The notes: generated by a model from the sequence alone, not told the origin. Shown: positions 24,200-36,475, numbered from the stretch's first letter. The stretch: 64,000 nucleotides of DNA from Tomocerus qinae (GCA_020055645.1 CM034546.1:66402001-66466000), one strand, 5' to 3'. A program made the numbers and translations.

Positions 24200-24890
24200 A
24201 TTGATTCCGGACTAAATAAACTCACGACGAAACATATGTATACCTGTAATAGAAACTTAATTGTAATTAATTATAAGAAATCCATGGTATAATATTAAAT
24301 AACGGCATAGGGACCAATTATTAATAAATTAAATAAATATGATAATAAATATAAGGTATGGTAACAATAAAATAATGTAGTTGTATGTCAATGAGTCAAT
24401 GTATGAGATGTATGAAGGCCTGTGAATGTAATAGATAAGGAAATTTCAATAATAAGCTAGAGATAAATTGGATTATAATTAATCCCCAAACTAGAATAAG
24501 TGTAAATAATTAATTAAGATGTAAAATAGTATATGGTAAATGAAATACTTAAGAATAGAATATGTAAAAGAAAAATCAGTTCAAACCCAGTGCACATGAA
24601 TACACAGCGTAAAAATTAAAAAAGATACGAATAACTGTTGCGTGTACACGAGTCCAGCAATTCGTTCAGAAAACTCTGGCCTTATTTGCCAAATATAAGC
24701 TTCATCGGGTTTGGTTTTTAACGAAAGAGTTCCTCAAATAAGACCACGCACTTTCAAACCCTCAGGATTATATTTCAGAAGTATTAGACGTCTGACGAAT
24801 GACGAAATGATGAGTTGACTTTGTAATAACTTTGTTTGTTGAAATGATGAGTATTTGCATATTTACATATTTACAGTTTGTACAGTTGAA
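24200..24890. other. Region after the envelope gene, no 3' LTR found
   Basis: AT-rich. I looked for the TGTGGCTAAATGC start of the LTR and did not find it. There is no ORF. Confidence 0.4.
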
Positions 24891-25199
24891 TTATGAAGAC
24901 TCAGTAGGACGTTTGTTGATGCATTTCAATGTCTTCATGTGACGATCGAGGTTGTGCTTGGAGGCATAGGAACGCGAACATCGTTGACAATTATAAACTG
25001 TAGTATGACTTTTCAGATGATAGTTAAATTGGTATCTTGTGGTGAAAGTTAAAGAACAATGCGGACAGGGCCGAATTTTAGCAACTTTCTTCGGGATTGT
25101 ACTAATGACAGCACTCGAAGGACCAGCTACCGGTTCTTCAATTGTACTTTCTTGAAAGTTTTCGGTGATTTTCAGTCTCTTGAGTAGTTTTAGGAACAT
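24891..25199 (-). CDS. Small C2H2 zinc-finger protein (102 aa)
   Basis: ATG at 25199. It has a basic N-terminus, then two C2H2 fingers: CPHCSLTFTTRYQFNYHLKSH at about residues 53-73 (typical C-x2-C-x12-H-x3-H spacing) and CQRCSRSYASKHNLDRHMK...C at about 79-100, whose last ligand is Cys. Such fingers bind DNA or RNA. The start lies one base after the stop of the MATH-BTB-RING gene, in another frame, so the two could share a transcript. Alternatively the zinc fingers were once the C-terminus of the upstream protein and a frameshift separated them. No other domain is present. Confidence 0.6.
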   Translation of the reverse strand: MFLKLLKRLKITENFQESTIEEPVAGPSSAVISTIPKKVAKIRPCPHCSLTFTTRYQFNYHLKSHTTVYNCQRCSRSYASKHNLDRHMKTLKCINKRPTESS

Positions 25200-25200
25200 T

Positions 25201-26736
25201 TTAGTTAGCAGTCTCTTGCCAGAAGATCATAGGCGACTCAGGGTAACTTCGAATAGACGAAAAATTGATACAACATCGAGGACATTTAGCCGGTAAATGT
25301 GAATTTTGACGTTTTACGGTGTAATTCACGAAGCATGTTTGGTGGAACTGATGTCCACATGTTTCTATTTCTTCATCTTCATCTAAAAAACAAGGAACAA
25401 CGTTGATGCTAGACACTTCTTTAAGGCAGACACACATGTGTATCAGATTTACATGTGGTTGATGATGTGAAGTTTCTCGTAATTCCATTAATTTCTTCTT
25501 AAAAACGAGGAACGATGAATAGGGACAAGTGAAGACGCATCTATCTTCGTCAACATGTCGATTGGTTGTATTTTGATAAAAATTTTCAATATTTACATTA
25601 GAATTGGCTTCAATCGTTGACGTATGAACGATAATTTCAAAGTCGAAACAGGACGGAAATGTTTTGACACAATCTGTGAAATTTGAATTTTCAAGGACGG
25701 CTTCTTTATTTTTGATGTAATAACTTCTTAAATGATCTTTAATAATTTGCGATGCGTTATGATTACTGGCGGCGACGACTAGGTCCCCGATACAATCATT
25801 ATCGACGAATTTCAACAGCGCCTCGGAGCATGGATCAACTGATGCTGGGACACCACAATAATCTAAAAGATGTAAGGTTTCAATGAGCGATTGATATGAG
25901 GAAGGCATATTGATGATTCCACTGTAGAGGTATCTTAAGAAATATTCAAAAGTATGTGGTGAAAAGTTGTAGCAGGGAATGGTCGCTTCGGTGACGTCTT
26001 TCCAATCTTCAAAATATTTTCGGAATACTTTGTTTCTGATACCTAAAATTCCACGATGAACAGGCACGGAAACCACTTTTCCAGAAGGTGTTAGTAAGTT
26101 CAACTTGAAATCGGCAAATGTAGATTTTCGGAACAGCTTGAGAAGGTCTTCTTGGAGAATGTTTTGATTAACTAGTCCCAATCCGGAACTCCCAGCGATG
26201 TCGATAGATAAAGGGCGAGGAAATAAATGGTTGGAAAGACTACTGACGGCATCAGTCTTGATCTCCAAATATACAATAATTTTTAAATGATGATTAGGCA
26301 GCAATTCGTTGTAATGGTTATCCAGATGTTCTAAGGAGAAAGCTTGCGGGAATCCATAACGACTGTGAACAGTGTTAAATCCGGCTTGATAACGAAAAAT
26401 TTTCGGGATTTTCTTTACATAAATAATGTCCTGCTTCGAATTGACTAGTTGTAAAGTCAATTGGACATACATTTTTTCCAATTTGGTGGCCATACAATCC
26501 AAGTACAGCCACACGTTCGGGTAGCCCTTGTGTCCATCCAGAAAGACATACCATCTTGATTCGAAATCAGTCTTCTCCCCAACAACAAATGGTCGTTCGG
26601 GAAAATGAACTTCGAAATCCCGATCAACTTGACTCCATACAGCGTTGAAGTTAGGAAGATTCCAACAAATAACACTTGTTTCCATCGGAAAAACAGTTGT
26701 TTGTTCAGAGAGCGTGATATGTTGAGGAAATGACAT
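25201..26736 (-). CDS. MATH-BTB-RING protein (511 aa)
   Basis: Single-exon ORF from an ATG at 26736. Residues about 22-160 fit a MATH/TRAF-C domain (ICWNLPNF start, ESRWYVFLDGHKGYPNVWLYLD). Residues about 196-300 are a BTB/POZ domain (DFKLNLLTPSGKVVSVPVHR, then FEYFLRYLYSG). Residues about 305-365 look like a BACK-type helical extension. Residues about 435-490 form a RING-like finger with Cys435, Cys437, Cys460, His462, His465, Cys468, Cys485 and Cys488 (CGHQFHQTCF and CPRC). MATH-BTB proteins (SPOP type) are substrate adaptors for Cullin-3 E3 ligases. A RING in the same chain is unusual, because RBX1 normally supplies it. The first RING pair is C-x-C, so zinc binding there is uncertain. The flanking RING and zinc-finger genes are on the same strand. 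Confidence 0.75.
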   Translation of the reverse strand: MSFPQHITLSEQTTVFPMETSVICWNLPNFNAVWSQVDRDFEVHFPERPFVVGEKTDFESRWYVFLDGHKGYPNVWLYLDCMATKLEKMYVQLTLQLVNSKQDIIYVKKIPKIFRYQAGFNTVHSRYGFPQAFSLEHLDNHYNELLPNHHLKIIVYLEIKTDAVSSLSNHLFPRPLSIDIAGSSGLGLVNQNILQEDLLKLFRKSTFADFKLNLLTPSGKVVSVPVHRGILGIRNKVFRKYFEDWKDVTEATIPCYNFSPHTFEYFLRYLYSGIINMPSSYQSLIETLHLLDYCGVPASVDPCSEALLKFVDNDCIGDLVVAASNHNASQIIKDHLRSYYIKNKEAVLENSNFTDCVKTFPSCFDFEIIVHTSTIEANSNVNIENFYQNTTNRHVDEDRCVFTCPYSSFLVFKKKLMELRETSHHQPHVNLIHMCVCLKEVSSINVVPCFLDEDEEIETCGHQFHQTCFVNYTVKRQNSHLPAKCPRCCINFSSIRSYPESPMIFWQETAN

Positions 26737-26982
26737 CTAAAATTTTAAAATAGGAAACAAAATTTATTAACTGTATTTAAAATGAATGTTATATGCCTAA
26801 GTAATGCTTATTATATGCAAATTTATGGACAGATTTGAAATTGCGGTTAGTGATTGATAAAAATTTTGTTTGATAAATGTTATGAATATATTAGCTCATT
26901 TTAATTAGCATGGTAAATTATATGAAATGAACAACTATGAATTTATATGGTTTATCAAAAGTCAGAACTTTTATTTGATCTT

Positions 26983-27506
26983 TTAAAAAATTAGATTCAC
27001 AACAGACAGTAGTAAGGGCTGAAGAATAGCATCCTTAATGTAGGACATAGCTTCTGAAGTAAAGCTATTATCATCGCATTGAGTTGCTACATCTCGAGCA
27101 CACATATAACTGTCAAAATGTAGGCGACGATAAAAGAATTTCATCCTATAATATTTGTCGTATATGGTTAATAATTCTTCTTCCATTGCATCATATAATG
27201 AGTCATGATCTTCTGGGAGTAACCAATAGCAATGGACCATAGTTGGCAGTACTTCTGCACGACATTTGGCACAACTGTTGATTAAAACAATTGAATATTA
27301 TTAATTGGAGACGCAGTACATTGAATACTATTAAAGAAAGTAAAACAACGTTACCTGCGTGCGCCATTAGGCAAGGACTTGATCCTGTCCCCACAAAAAG
27401 CATGGAATGCATGGCCACAGGACGGTAATTTTATTTTCCCAGTCATGTACTTTAACTCTTCAAATGAAGAAAGGTGAAGCCCATTAAAACAAATAGGACA
27501 TTCCAT
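26983..27506 (-). CDS. RING-finger protein, two exons (147 aa)
   Basis: Exon 1 is 27506-27355, an 80-base intron with GT..AG ends spans 27354-27275, and exon 2 is 27274-26983. Joined in phase, they give 147 residues. The N-terminal RING begins MECPICFNGL, continues LPSCGHAFHAFCGDRI, and is completed only by splicing, with SCAKCRAEV from exon 2. That completion supports the intron. The rest is a short acidic/aromatic helical region. RING proteins usually act as E3 ubiquitin ligases. The gene lies upstream of, and in the same direction as, the MATH-BTB-RING gene. The substrate is unknown. Confidence 0.8.
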
Positions 27507-27509
27507 ACT

Positions 27510-30500
27510 AAAATCAAATAATAATTATTAAATGGCTACAAAATTGAATATTATTGTATTACAGTAGTAATTTGCCAAAAGATTAGAAAGTAGTACATAC
27601 TCAATATTGTCCATTAATGTTGTGAGTACATGTACAATAGAAGAGGCATATACATATAAATTTTCATTGCTAATAATTGCCTAGAGACTGTTTTAAGGGA
27701 AGTCATTATTTTGATTTTAGTATTAACGCGCAAATTAAAGAAATTATAAGGCAACTGAACAGCTCATGCAATATAATTTCAAGAGAAAATTATACAATTG
27801 TAGACACTTGAATAAAGATACAAGAGAAAGTGAAAGTCGAAAATTTAAGTAGAGCCAGAATATTGATTTTCTGTATAACAGCTCTGACTACATTACTATT
27901 ATTATATACTATTATTAGGAGACTCCTATAACAGTCTTTATGACTCCCCATGGACCTCTGACTGTCCCATTTACTGAATCAGAAAAGATCACAGGCAGAG
28001 AGGCTGTGTAATGAAAGCTGGAACGGAGGAACGGTGGATCAACCAAACTACCACACACTCGACCTTTCTATTGTAGTTGCGAGTTGAGTGAAAGAGAGTT
28101 GATTGAAAGAACTGAGGTACAATAGAACTCATAGGTACCTGTAATTTTATACAATGAACCATACAGAGATATGATCGAAGTGCACAGTAAAGTGAACTTT
28201 ACTTATGGATATGGCAAGTAAATTTTGTCCATGCGTCCATATAATTCTCAAGTAAAATAAATATTATTATTCAAAAAATTGGTTATTCATATTAAAAATT
28301 AAAGTAATAATAAAGTAACCACAGTACTGTTAAAAATTTTATCAAACTTGAAGTTAAAAATTTTTTGTGAAAATATTAAAATATCAAGTGATGAAGTAAT
28401 TTGATTTTATTGAATACGTATAAAATTCGACTAGTGAAAATTTTGAGAAATTGCACAATTTAAATCATAAAGGAACTTAATTCAGCGAAATTAAAACGAT
28501 ACTTTAACATTGTGAATGAATAAATATTCAAATTGAAAATTATTGGACAACTTTGTACAATTTCGATACGTTGTATGACTGTTTATGTATAAATACTGCA
28601 GCGAGTAACCATATGAGGCCAAGACAGAATGATATCTGTTATACTTATGTATAGACATTGTAAATTCGACAGAATCTTTCTGCTTTCCAAAATTAAAATT
28701 AACAAATTTTCTTTCACCATTTAACGGAAGCGAATCTATAAAATGATAAAGCAACCTGTGCGTTTTAAATGAATATTCTCTTCTACATAAGTTCTAACCG
28801 GAGTACTTAACACTTTATCCTACTAGTAACTTCTAAGACTCAAGTCACTAACACATATTTTGAAGTATGACATTGTTCATCCTTTATTGATTTTTTCTCT
28901 AAGTGCATTCAGTAAAAGTAAATCATGTGTAAATTAATTCCTTGGGGATCTTACGTAAATTCTTAATTAATTTAGTGAACATTTCGTATTTGACGAACAA
29001 AATATCTGTTCTAACCATTTGTTAGTACGTTGGCATCACTAATTATCTATGTATTTTTATTTCTAATTATAATATCTGAAAATGTAGATTTCTAACCTAA
29101 TTTGCCGCCAATTAATTGATCAATTAGGCATATTGCATTGTAAAAAGTTATGTTATTGTTAATTATTATTATGCCAACAGTTTTTCCGACACGACATAAT
29201 TTACATTTGTTTCCGTTTATTTACTAACACAGTTTGTGTATAGCATAAAAAGGTTCATTAGTCCAATATAGTGGCAGCCCATGATTGTGGAAAGTACATC
29301 TGAGTACTAAAACTGTTTTGATTAGGTATGACACATGACAGTATAAATAAATATTATTTTGGCACAGACATTTAAGAACTTTCAGGTTGATTATCTTAGG
29401 AATTCTTGTATAATAATTACTTATATCCAAAGAACATGCATTATTGTAAGTAGTCATTAATTAGAGCTACATAGTATTTTCCTTGAGTAACTAAATCAGT
29501 TGTACACGGACACGTCCGGATAAAAGCAATATTTGAAGGAAATCCAATTATTAGAGAAATTCGACATATTTATGTTGGATAAGAACAATATTTTGAAGGC
29601 TTACTGTCTGAATTCATTGGTATATACGTTGTTTCCAATACCATCATAATAAAGTCTAAATCTAAATACTGTCTACATATGCTCTAACAATTGCTTGCTC
29701 ACAAGCCAATTTTCTACGATGGTGAGTTATTAAGACAGTTAGAGTAATTGTCAGGTAGCAAGCTAGTAACACGAGTTGTACTACGTACGTAACTTCTCTC
29801 GAAACAAAGCAACCAAAGTAAAGCTCAATTTTTCTGTAAATATTTCAGAGTTTCTACTCATTTAATCTATTCCTTCACTCCATTTAATTCAAGTTACGAA
29901 GATAAATTACTTATATAATACGATACATAGTACACTGCTGTGTGTGTCCTTACTTATACTATATTTGGAAATTGGAGTAGCCACCATTTCTTCTGACTGA
30001 ATCTACTGTACGGACTGCCACCTTTAAATTCTATTTAAACTACGGCAAAGGGCTTGATTTGGTGATCTTTGAGGGAATCTGTCTTCTCGTTGGGCTATCT
30101 CTTCTGTCGCAAGACATCCGCTACTGCTACTCTTGTGATTTGATTGATACCGCAATGAAGTTTACCTAATTCTAGTCATAATTTTCATTATGGAATTTCG
30201 TAGTGTTCAATGATCAGAAGATATTGAAGCAGTGAGTGCCTGACCTGTCAGCTGGACTGTTGACCACACCGACAAATTTAACTGGTGCACAGTCAAATAT
30301 TGCCAACAATACGAGAAGGACAATTCAATAATTCACAGCACATACATCTCAATACTTCAAGATTGCTCTAATAACTCAAAACCGCCATTTCCATAATGCA
30401 GAATAATAGATGTTTATCGACCTATTAAGTACAGTATAATTATTACATTTAGTTGTGAACAATCATCATCCAACTGTGTTTCAGTATTATTTAAAGAGTT

Positions 30501-32860
30501 TAGCAAACCCGGCGAATCTATGAACTAAGGAAGACTCCGATGTTTACTCTAAAAGTTTCGCTACATTTAATAAACGCCTAAGGCGGCTCATTCTATTCAT
30601 GACACTAAAAACCCACAGAGAAACCAAAAACAAAATGTGGGGTATTCAAGTTACATTAGAGCACTTTTATTAATGTTGATATAACATTTTCGGATGATTA
30701 AAGGAAAAGTTCCAGGATCTAATATTACCACAAACCAAATAGGCAGGGAAATGAATGAAGTAAAAAATTATCAATTTTCACTATATTCCGTTCACTAAGG
30801 ACTTTAAATTCCAAGCTATACTTCATTATACATTATGTTGATACAGATATGATATGATAATGTGGAAATTCATGAGGTTCAAAGCGGTAAATTGATAAAA
30901 AATTTTTTTGCCAAAAAATTTTCGATTTAATTATAATCAGGCCTTTTGAGTAGTTTTATTTCATGCAATGCAATCTTATATGTCATATGTGACAATGGAA
31001 CAAATTGACTAACTAGTACCAGAATGTATAATAGTAAATACTAATATACTATAAACGGACATTATCAATACTCTAATGTCAAAAGATTTTCATCTCATGC
31101 GGAATGGAAACAGTTGTACATGAAAATTTGCATCTAATAATCAATCTCTATATTTTATGATGGGACATTACATAAAATCTTGAAAACTATTACCTATGTA
31201 CAATAATATACAATTCTCCTAAATCAGTAGTCGAAATGATAGCTTCCTACTTACTTTTAGCTTAATTCTGAGTTAAATTGCAATGTTTCGCCTGTGCACA
31301 AAATTGCATACAGCAATAATGAATTTGGCTGCTTACACACTTCAATCGATAATATTTCATTCATTCAGGAATTACGATTGCATATTTGTACGTAAATATA
31401 TTAGGCAGTACGTTTTCAATGCATCATGACTTTTGAATTGTTTGCAACTTATTATAATCAATGAAGTAAATTTCCAATTATATAGATTACATATAAACCT
31501 ATGCATATTGAGTTATATTATGCGTTATATGAACATTTTATGCGTTAATAACCGCAATTTCTATTTCTATAATACTCATACCTTAAATTAATTACAATTG
31601 ACAATTATGACACTCTTTGTCTATTAATAGTGAATATATATAATTCCTTACCTTGTTGTTTGCCGTAGGACGAAAACACGGAAGATTTGCAGAATAGTTG
31701 ACACACGTACGGTGATAATTAATTATCAATAGTTAAATTACGATGATAATTAAGTACTATGTAGATAGTATTGGTTGTTGCTGTGACTTTGACAGACGAT
31801 AGACGTACACTGTAACGAAGCTGGACACGCAATGCGTAATACAGGTAAATAAACATTCCAAGCGTGTAATAAGCAGGCAAAAATAATCCAGGTAGAAAAT
31901 TTAGGGTCATGCTCTTGATTGTACCTGGACCTTTTACATGCATTTAGTGCATTCATACAATGCAACACGCGAGTGAATAGGTACTTTATGTACGCTGACC
32001 GTTGCATTGTGTTGTTGCATTTTATATCAATGGAACTGGAGTCACTCGCTTTGTGAATGACTTGTGCCATTCATTGCATTGTGTAGAATTGGAACTGATT
32101 CTTCTTCTTATACGAGTGAGTGGAATTACATTGTAGTGCATCCTGGCCATCCTCAAAAGGCAAAACGCTCACCATCAAAAGGATCTACTAGGGCAATCCA
32201 ATGTATAATTTTGGAGCTACGATACACTAGTGTATTGCTTTCTCCCTTCCATTCAGCAAAGTGCCACTCTTATTTACGTTAGTGTATCCATACACATTTC
32301 CTGTTACATCTCTAGTTGTATATTTACTATGTACTATTGAATTCTTATATTATATAGGAGAGTTCAAGACTTTTTCTCCGTAATGTACTCATAATAGATA
32401 AGCATATTACATAATATAGTTAATTAATGTAATAATTAAAGTATTAAGTAAGTATGATATAATTAATAAATTCTATGTAACTATAATAATAAATAAATAT
32501 AATCTATAATAAAATTATTACAATTTAGAGTAATTCAATGTATATTAAAGTACATTTGCGTGGACAATTTTAGGGTAGTTATTCATGTAATACAATGTAA
32601 TTGTATAGCTGAATTGTGTACATATCTAATTACTATGTATGTAAATGTGTTTGTGACTTGTGACGTGTGGACAACCAGGAAAGATGACAACATCCATCAA
32701 TTTTCAACAAATGATGCCGCCTGCGGTTCTGGCCAAATTAACATCTTAAAGCCGCGAGTGACACAACATTTGACTTCCTGTGCGTCAAAAAATTTAAGTT
32801 TTCTTTAGGTTAAGTCAAATAAAATCCAAAAAGATTCAGGTAGTGTGACATTTAGTGCTT
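27510..32860. other. Long gene-poor stretch
   Basis: About 5.3 kb of AT-rich sequence with only short open frames lacking domains (for example 28491-28754, 29224-29457, 31719-32070 and 32064-32282). No repeats of note were seen by eye. It may contain introns or untranslated sequence of genes I cannot see. Confidence 0.4.
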
Positions 32861-32877
32861 CAAACCTCTAATTATAT

Positions 32878-35168
32878 TATTTATTATTTATTATTATTGG
32901 TTTTATTTCTCTTGATGATGCGGCCATTGGCCCTTACATCGAATTCTGTTTATCTATTACAAATTCGAACATATTGGTGGAGTTGGGTTAACTATAATAT
33001 AACAAGTTTTAGATAGACATAGGTGTGTTATATATATTATATATAGTGTACTTACATATTCAGTAAATTTAAAGTGTCGTAAATTTCAGAGTAGAAAGAA
33101 ATATAGGTATTTTATACGTACTATATTAAAGTTGACTTGTATATGAATTATTATTATTAAAGTTTTATAATGATGTGGAATAGTATGAGTTAATGTAACT
33201 TATATAGGTATGTGTTTATAATTTACAAATCTAGAACATTAGTAGCATTGAGAATATAAACATGTAGCATGCTAATGTATGAAGTGATAAAAGCCATTAC
33301 TCTATATAGTATAATGAAAAGGGGTATAGTGAAGTTATTTTTGTTATTATGTATAGAATTCTTCACGGAGCTGCTATTTTAGTTGATAATTGGGAAGATA
33401 GTTAAAGCGAAGTCTATTTAACTAATTGAAATTATAAATCCAATGGATAGCAGTTTTTTTAAAAACAAAGTTGTCGTCATATGTATCATATTCAAGATTA
33501 AAGTAGGTAATTAATCTAACGCTGAGTTTTCTTTTCTCTTTTTTGCAGTGTGTCTACTTCTACTGTGTATAAGTCTGCTTTTTTATCTTTTAAGGACATT
33601 ATGCAGATTAGGATTACAATTTTTAATTTAAGAAAAACTATATTTAACCAATTAAAATTCCAATCAAAAATTACTTTAAAAATCTAATTAGACAAATTAA
33701 AAAATTATAATTTTCAATCTATGAATCAAATCAAAATTTAAATATGAATATTCCATTATAAAGTTAAAATCCTGGAAAGTATCACATTGACAATTAAAGT
33801 TATAATAGGTAATTAATTAAACAGTTTACATTTCTTCTTCAGATTCCCATGAGCTTCTCTAATTACTTTCATTTGATCATTGATACCATTTTGGGCTTCT
33901 TTCATTTCGTTTGTGGTTTTCCTAAGTTCAGCCAGTATTTCACTTTTAATCAGTTGGGCAGTTTCCTCCTTAATGCTGTCTCCAATACATTTCCGAATGT
34001 CATTAACGATATTCATTTTAGATTCTCGTAGGTCAGTTACTATTTTTATTCTAACTTTTTTGCCTATTTCCTCAAATAAATTATCGGTCATAACTCTTTT
34101 AAGATTTTCAAATGCCTCGTTTTGTAATTCCAGCTTAATTTTCTCAATCAGTTTGTTATTTGTTTCGTTAGGTTCAGCTTTTACCTCAGAATCGTCGTTT
34201 TCAGATGTAGTAATTGTTTCATTCTCGGGTGTTTCATAGTCTCGAACGAATTTATAACATTGATTTGTTTCGTTGTCATACTCTTTCTTTTCTACCTCTA
34301 GCGGATTGCTTCTCGGTAATTGCGGTGGTGTTGTGTAAGTGTGCAATTCTCCATCGGATTGAATAGCAACATATTTTTTCTCATTAACAGCACTGGTTTT
34401 CTTCCTGGTGGAAGTTCTCCTTAAATGTAGTGGCAAATCGTCCATAATAGAAACATTTGCTCCATTCAGTTTGTAGCAGTTCGCAAACACAAGACTTTTT
34501 TCTTCGGTGGAACTTAGACTTACAACAATTGTAGAGTATAAGTTGCCTTCTCGTTGCTTGATGAATCGGGCTGAGATAATTTTGGGTTGAATGTTGAGAT
34601 TACGTTCCATGAATTTTATCACTGTATTTTTTAAGTCCAAATTTGAAGTGCAATCAAATTGTGCGTGGATGATTATATTATTTGCAGTTGAGCCATAACT
34701 TTTGTTGACATTGATAGGATTTTCTTTGCTGGCGTTGCACTCTTTGTATTCTATGCAATTTGATACTATGTTTTGTAACTGGGACAGTCTGCTATGATAA
34801 CTATGTAATGTGTCTCTTTCTAGTATGCATAGTTCTGCTCTTTTATCTTCAAGGACATTTTGCAGCTTAGTAATACAATTCTCAACTTCGACTGAAAATG
34901 CTTGGTTAGCATTTCCTGTGGGCGTTAAATTATTCATACTTACAGTTAGACAGAATACAATTTTACAAAATTTTCACTTTAAATATAATTTTTGCTATAA
35001 TTGTTTGTTTTTAAGTGTAATTAATGCGTTATGTAAACTAATTAGTTTGAACTGAATTTAGCAGTATAAATTTTGCCGTTTGACGATAGATATTACTCTT
35101 TAATAATTAATTTTAACCTAGACTGAAGCTAAATTGATGTTAACTCTTTGACTCCTTCAACCCAACTG
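32878..35168 (-). mobile_element. ORF1-only non-LTR retroelement, full-length copy (2291 bp)
   Basis: Flanked by a perfect 15-bp target-site duplication AACCTCTAATTATAT (32863-32877 and 35169-35183), which defines both ends. A (TAA)n-type tail lies at the 32878 side, as expected for a minus-strand LINE insertion. It is nearly identical to the copy at the left window edge. It encodes ORF1 only. Confidence 0.9.
33813..34937 (-). CDS. LINE ORF1p-like protein (374 aa), second copy
   Basis: Identical protein to that at 177-1301: helical N-terminus, RRM-like core around residues 90-175, and a charged coiled-coil-like C-terminus. Its ATG at 34937 lies 232 bases inside the element's 5' end, leaving room for an internal promoter, as in other LINEs. 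The intact frame in two copies suggests the ORF is maintained or very young. Confidence 0.65.
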   Translation of the reverse strand: MNNLTPTGNANQAFSVEVENCITKLQNVLEDKRAELCILERDTLHSYHSRLSQLQNIVSNCIEYKECNASKENPINVNKSYGSTANNIIIHAQFDCTSNLDLKNTVIKFMERNLNIQPKIISARFIKQREGNLYSTIVVSLSSTEEKSLVFANCYKLNGANVSIMDDLPLHLRRTSTRKKTSAVNEKKYVAIQSDGELHTYTTPPQLPRSNPLEVEKKEYDNETNQCYKFVRDYETPENETITTSENDDSEVKAEPNETNNKLIEKIKLELQNEAFENLKRVMTDNLFEEIGKKVRIKIVTDLRESKMNIVNDIRKCIGDSIKEETAQLIKSEILAELRKTTNEMKEAQNGINDQMKVIREAHGNLKKKCKLFN

Positions 35169-35242
35169 AACCTCTAATTATATGCTAGACCCTATTTGTA
35201 CTTTATAGCTCGTGAGGCCTCGCTTAAGAGGAGAGAGGGTAA

Positions 35243-35486
35243 TGTGGCTAAATGCACATCATTGTAGGCATTATTATAAAGTATATATGAAGCATAAATG
35301 TGTAACTATAAATATAAGAAGCTTTGTAAAGCATTGTGAGTCTGTGCAAAGTTAATGCATTGAATGAGTGTGTAACATGCCGTGTGTATTGTATTCCCAT
35401 TTCCTATTCCAAGAGAGAAAAGGCAACCGAACGAATCCGAGATTTGTTAATAAAAGAGGGCTACAGCCTCATTTCAACTCGAATTT
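35243..35486 (+). mobile_element. Truncated LTR (first 244 bp)
   Basis: Same length as 18631-18874, with one visible substitution (GCCGTG here versus GTCGTG). It then breaks off into unrelated sequence. It lies 60 bases beyond the retroelement's target duplication. It is a relic of the same LTR family that carries the envelope gene. Confidence 0.8.
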
Positions 35487-35668
35487 AAGTCAAAAATATT
35501 GTTATAGTTTCCCACATGGGAAATTATCAAGGCATGAAAAAGGTTGCTTTTTTGCTAGCAAAAGGGCACCTTTTTGCCTTTTTGGAGTAGCCGCCGCCAC
35601 CTGTGATACTTTTGTAGAGCTAACTTTTGTAGACTGTCCCGTTCTACACATTCAAATATTCAGATAAA

Positions 35669-36406
35669 TTGCAGATGCTAGTTAGATTTTGTGATTATCA
35701 TACTATTTACTACTATTACTACACAATTTAGAATGAACTATAATGTTTTTGTGACAAACCGTATAATAAAAAATGAGTCAGGTCGACCATCTGCGTATTG
35801 TGGACAACAATGTCAACAATGTCACACAAAATATGCTGTGTTTTGACATTTACTAGTTAGCACAGTCCTAGGCTCTTGTCATCCCATTTTTCTATTAGCT
35901 TTCTTCATAGCGGAAAATAATCTTTACATGTATTTTAAAATTGTTTACAATGTTAGTTTCGTTTTATTTTCGATTGTTTCATTGTCTAACGAATGACCGA
36001 ATTACTGAAGAGAATTAAGAATTGTTGCTTTTTTAAATCGTATTTCTTGTTCACATCCTTGGTTATCAACATGGCGAAATGCTAGTTACCCCATTTAACA
36101 TCAATTTATTTATTGATTCAATTTAAGTGTTCATTTAATTAAAATTAATTATTCATAAGGACGATTTTGTCCCAATAAATCTTTCTTAAATTAGTCAATT
36201 TGCAGATACTAGTTAGTTTTTGTGATTATCACACTATTTACTACTATTACTACACATTTTAAAATGAACTATAATGTATTTGTGACAAACTGTATAATAA
36301 AAAATGAGTCACGTCGAACATCTGCGTATTGTGGACAACATTATAGGAGATATATCACCTCACACAAAATATGCTTTGTTTTGACAGTTTACTGGTTAGC
36401 ATAGCC
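35669..36406. repeat. Direct repeat pair of about 205 bp
   Basis: 35669-35870 and 36203-36406 share GCAGAT(G/A)CTAGTTAG through GTCAAAACA-type ends and differ by scattered substitutions. About 330 unrelated bases lie between them. It may be a tiny terminal-repeat element or a local duplication. No ORF. Confidence 0.65.
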
Positions 36407-36475
36407 AAGAGTCTGGTAAACCTCGACTACGAAAAAGTCTAAAATTTCCTTGAAACATCTACTTCAACGTGATGA

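Noticed and set aside
24200-24890. 3' LTR of the envelope-bearing element
   Set aside because: No match to the 18631-19115 sequence could be found by eye.
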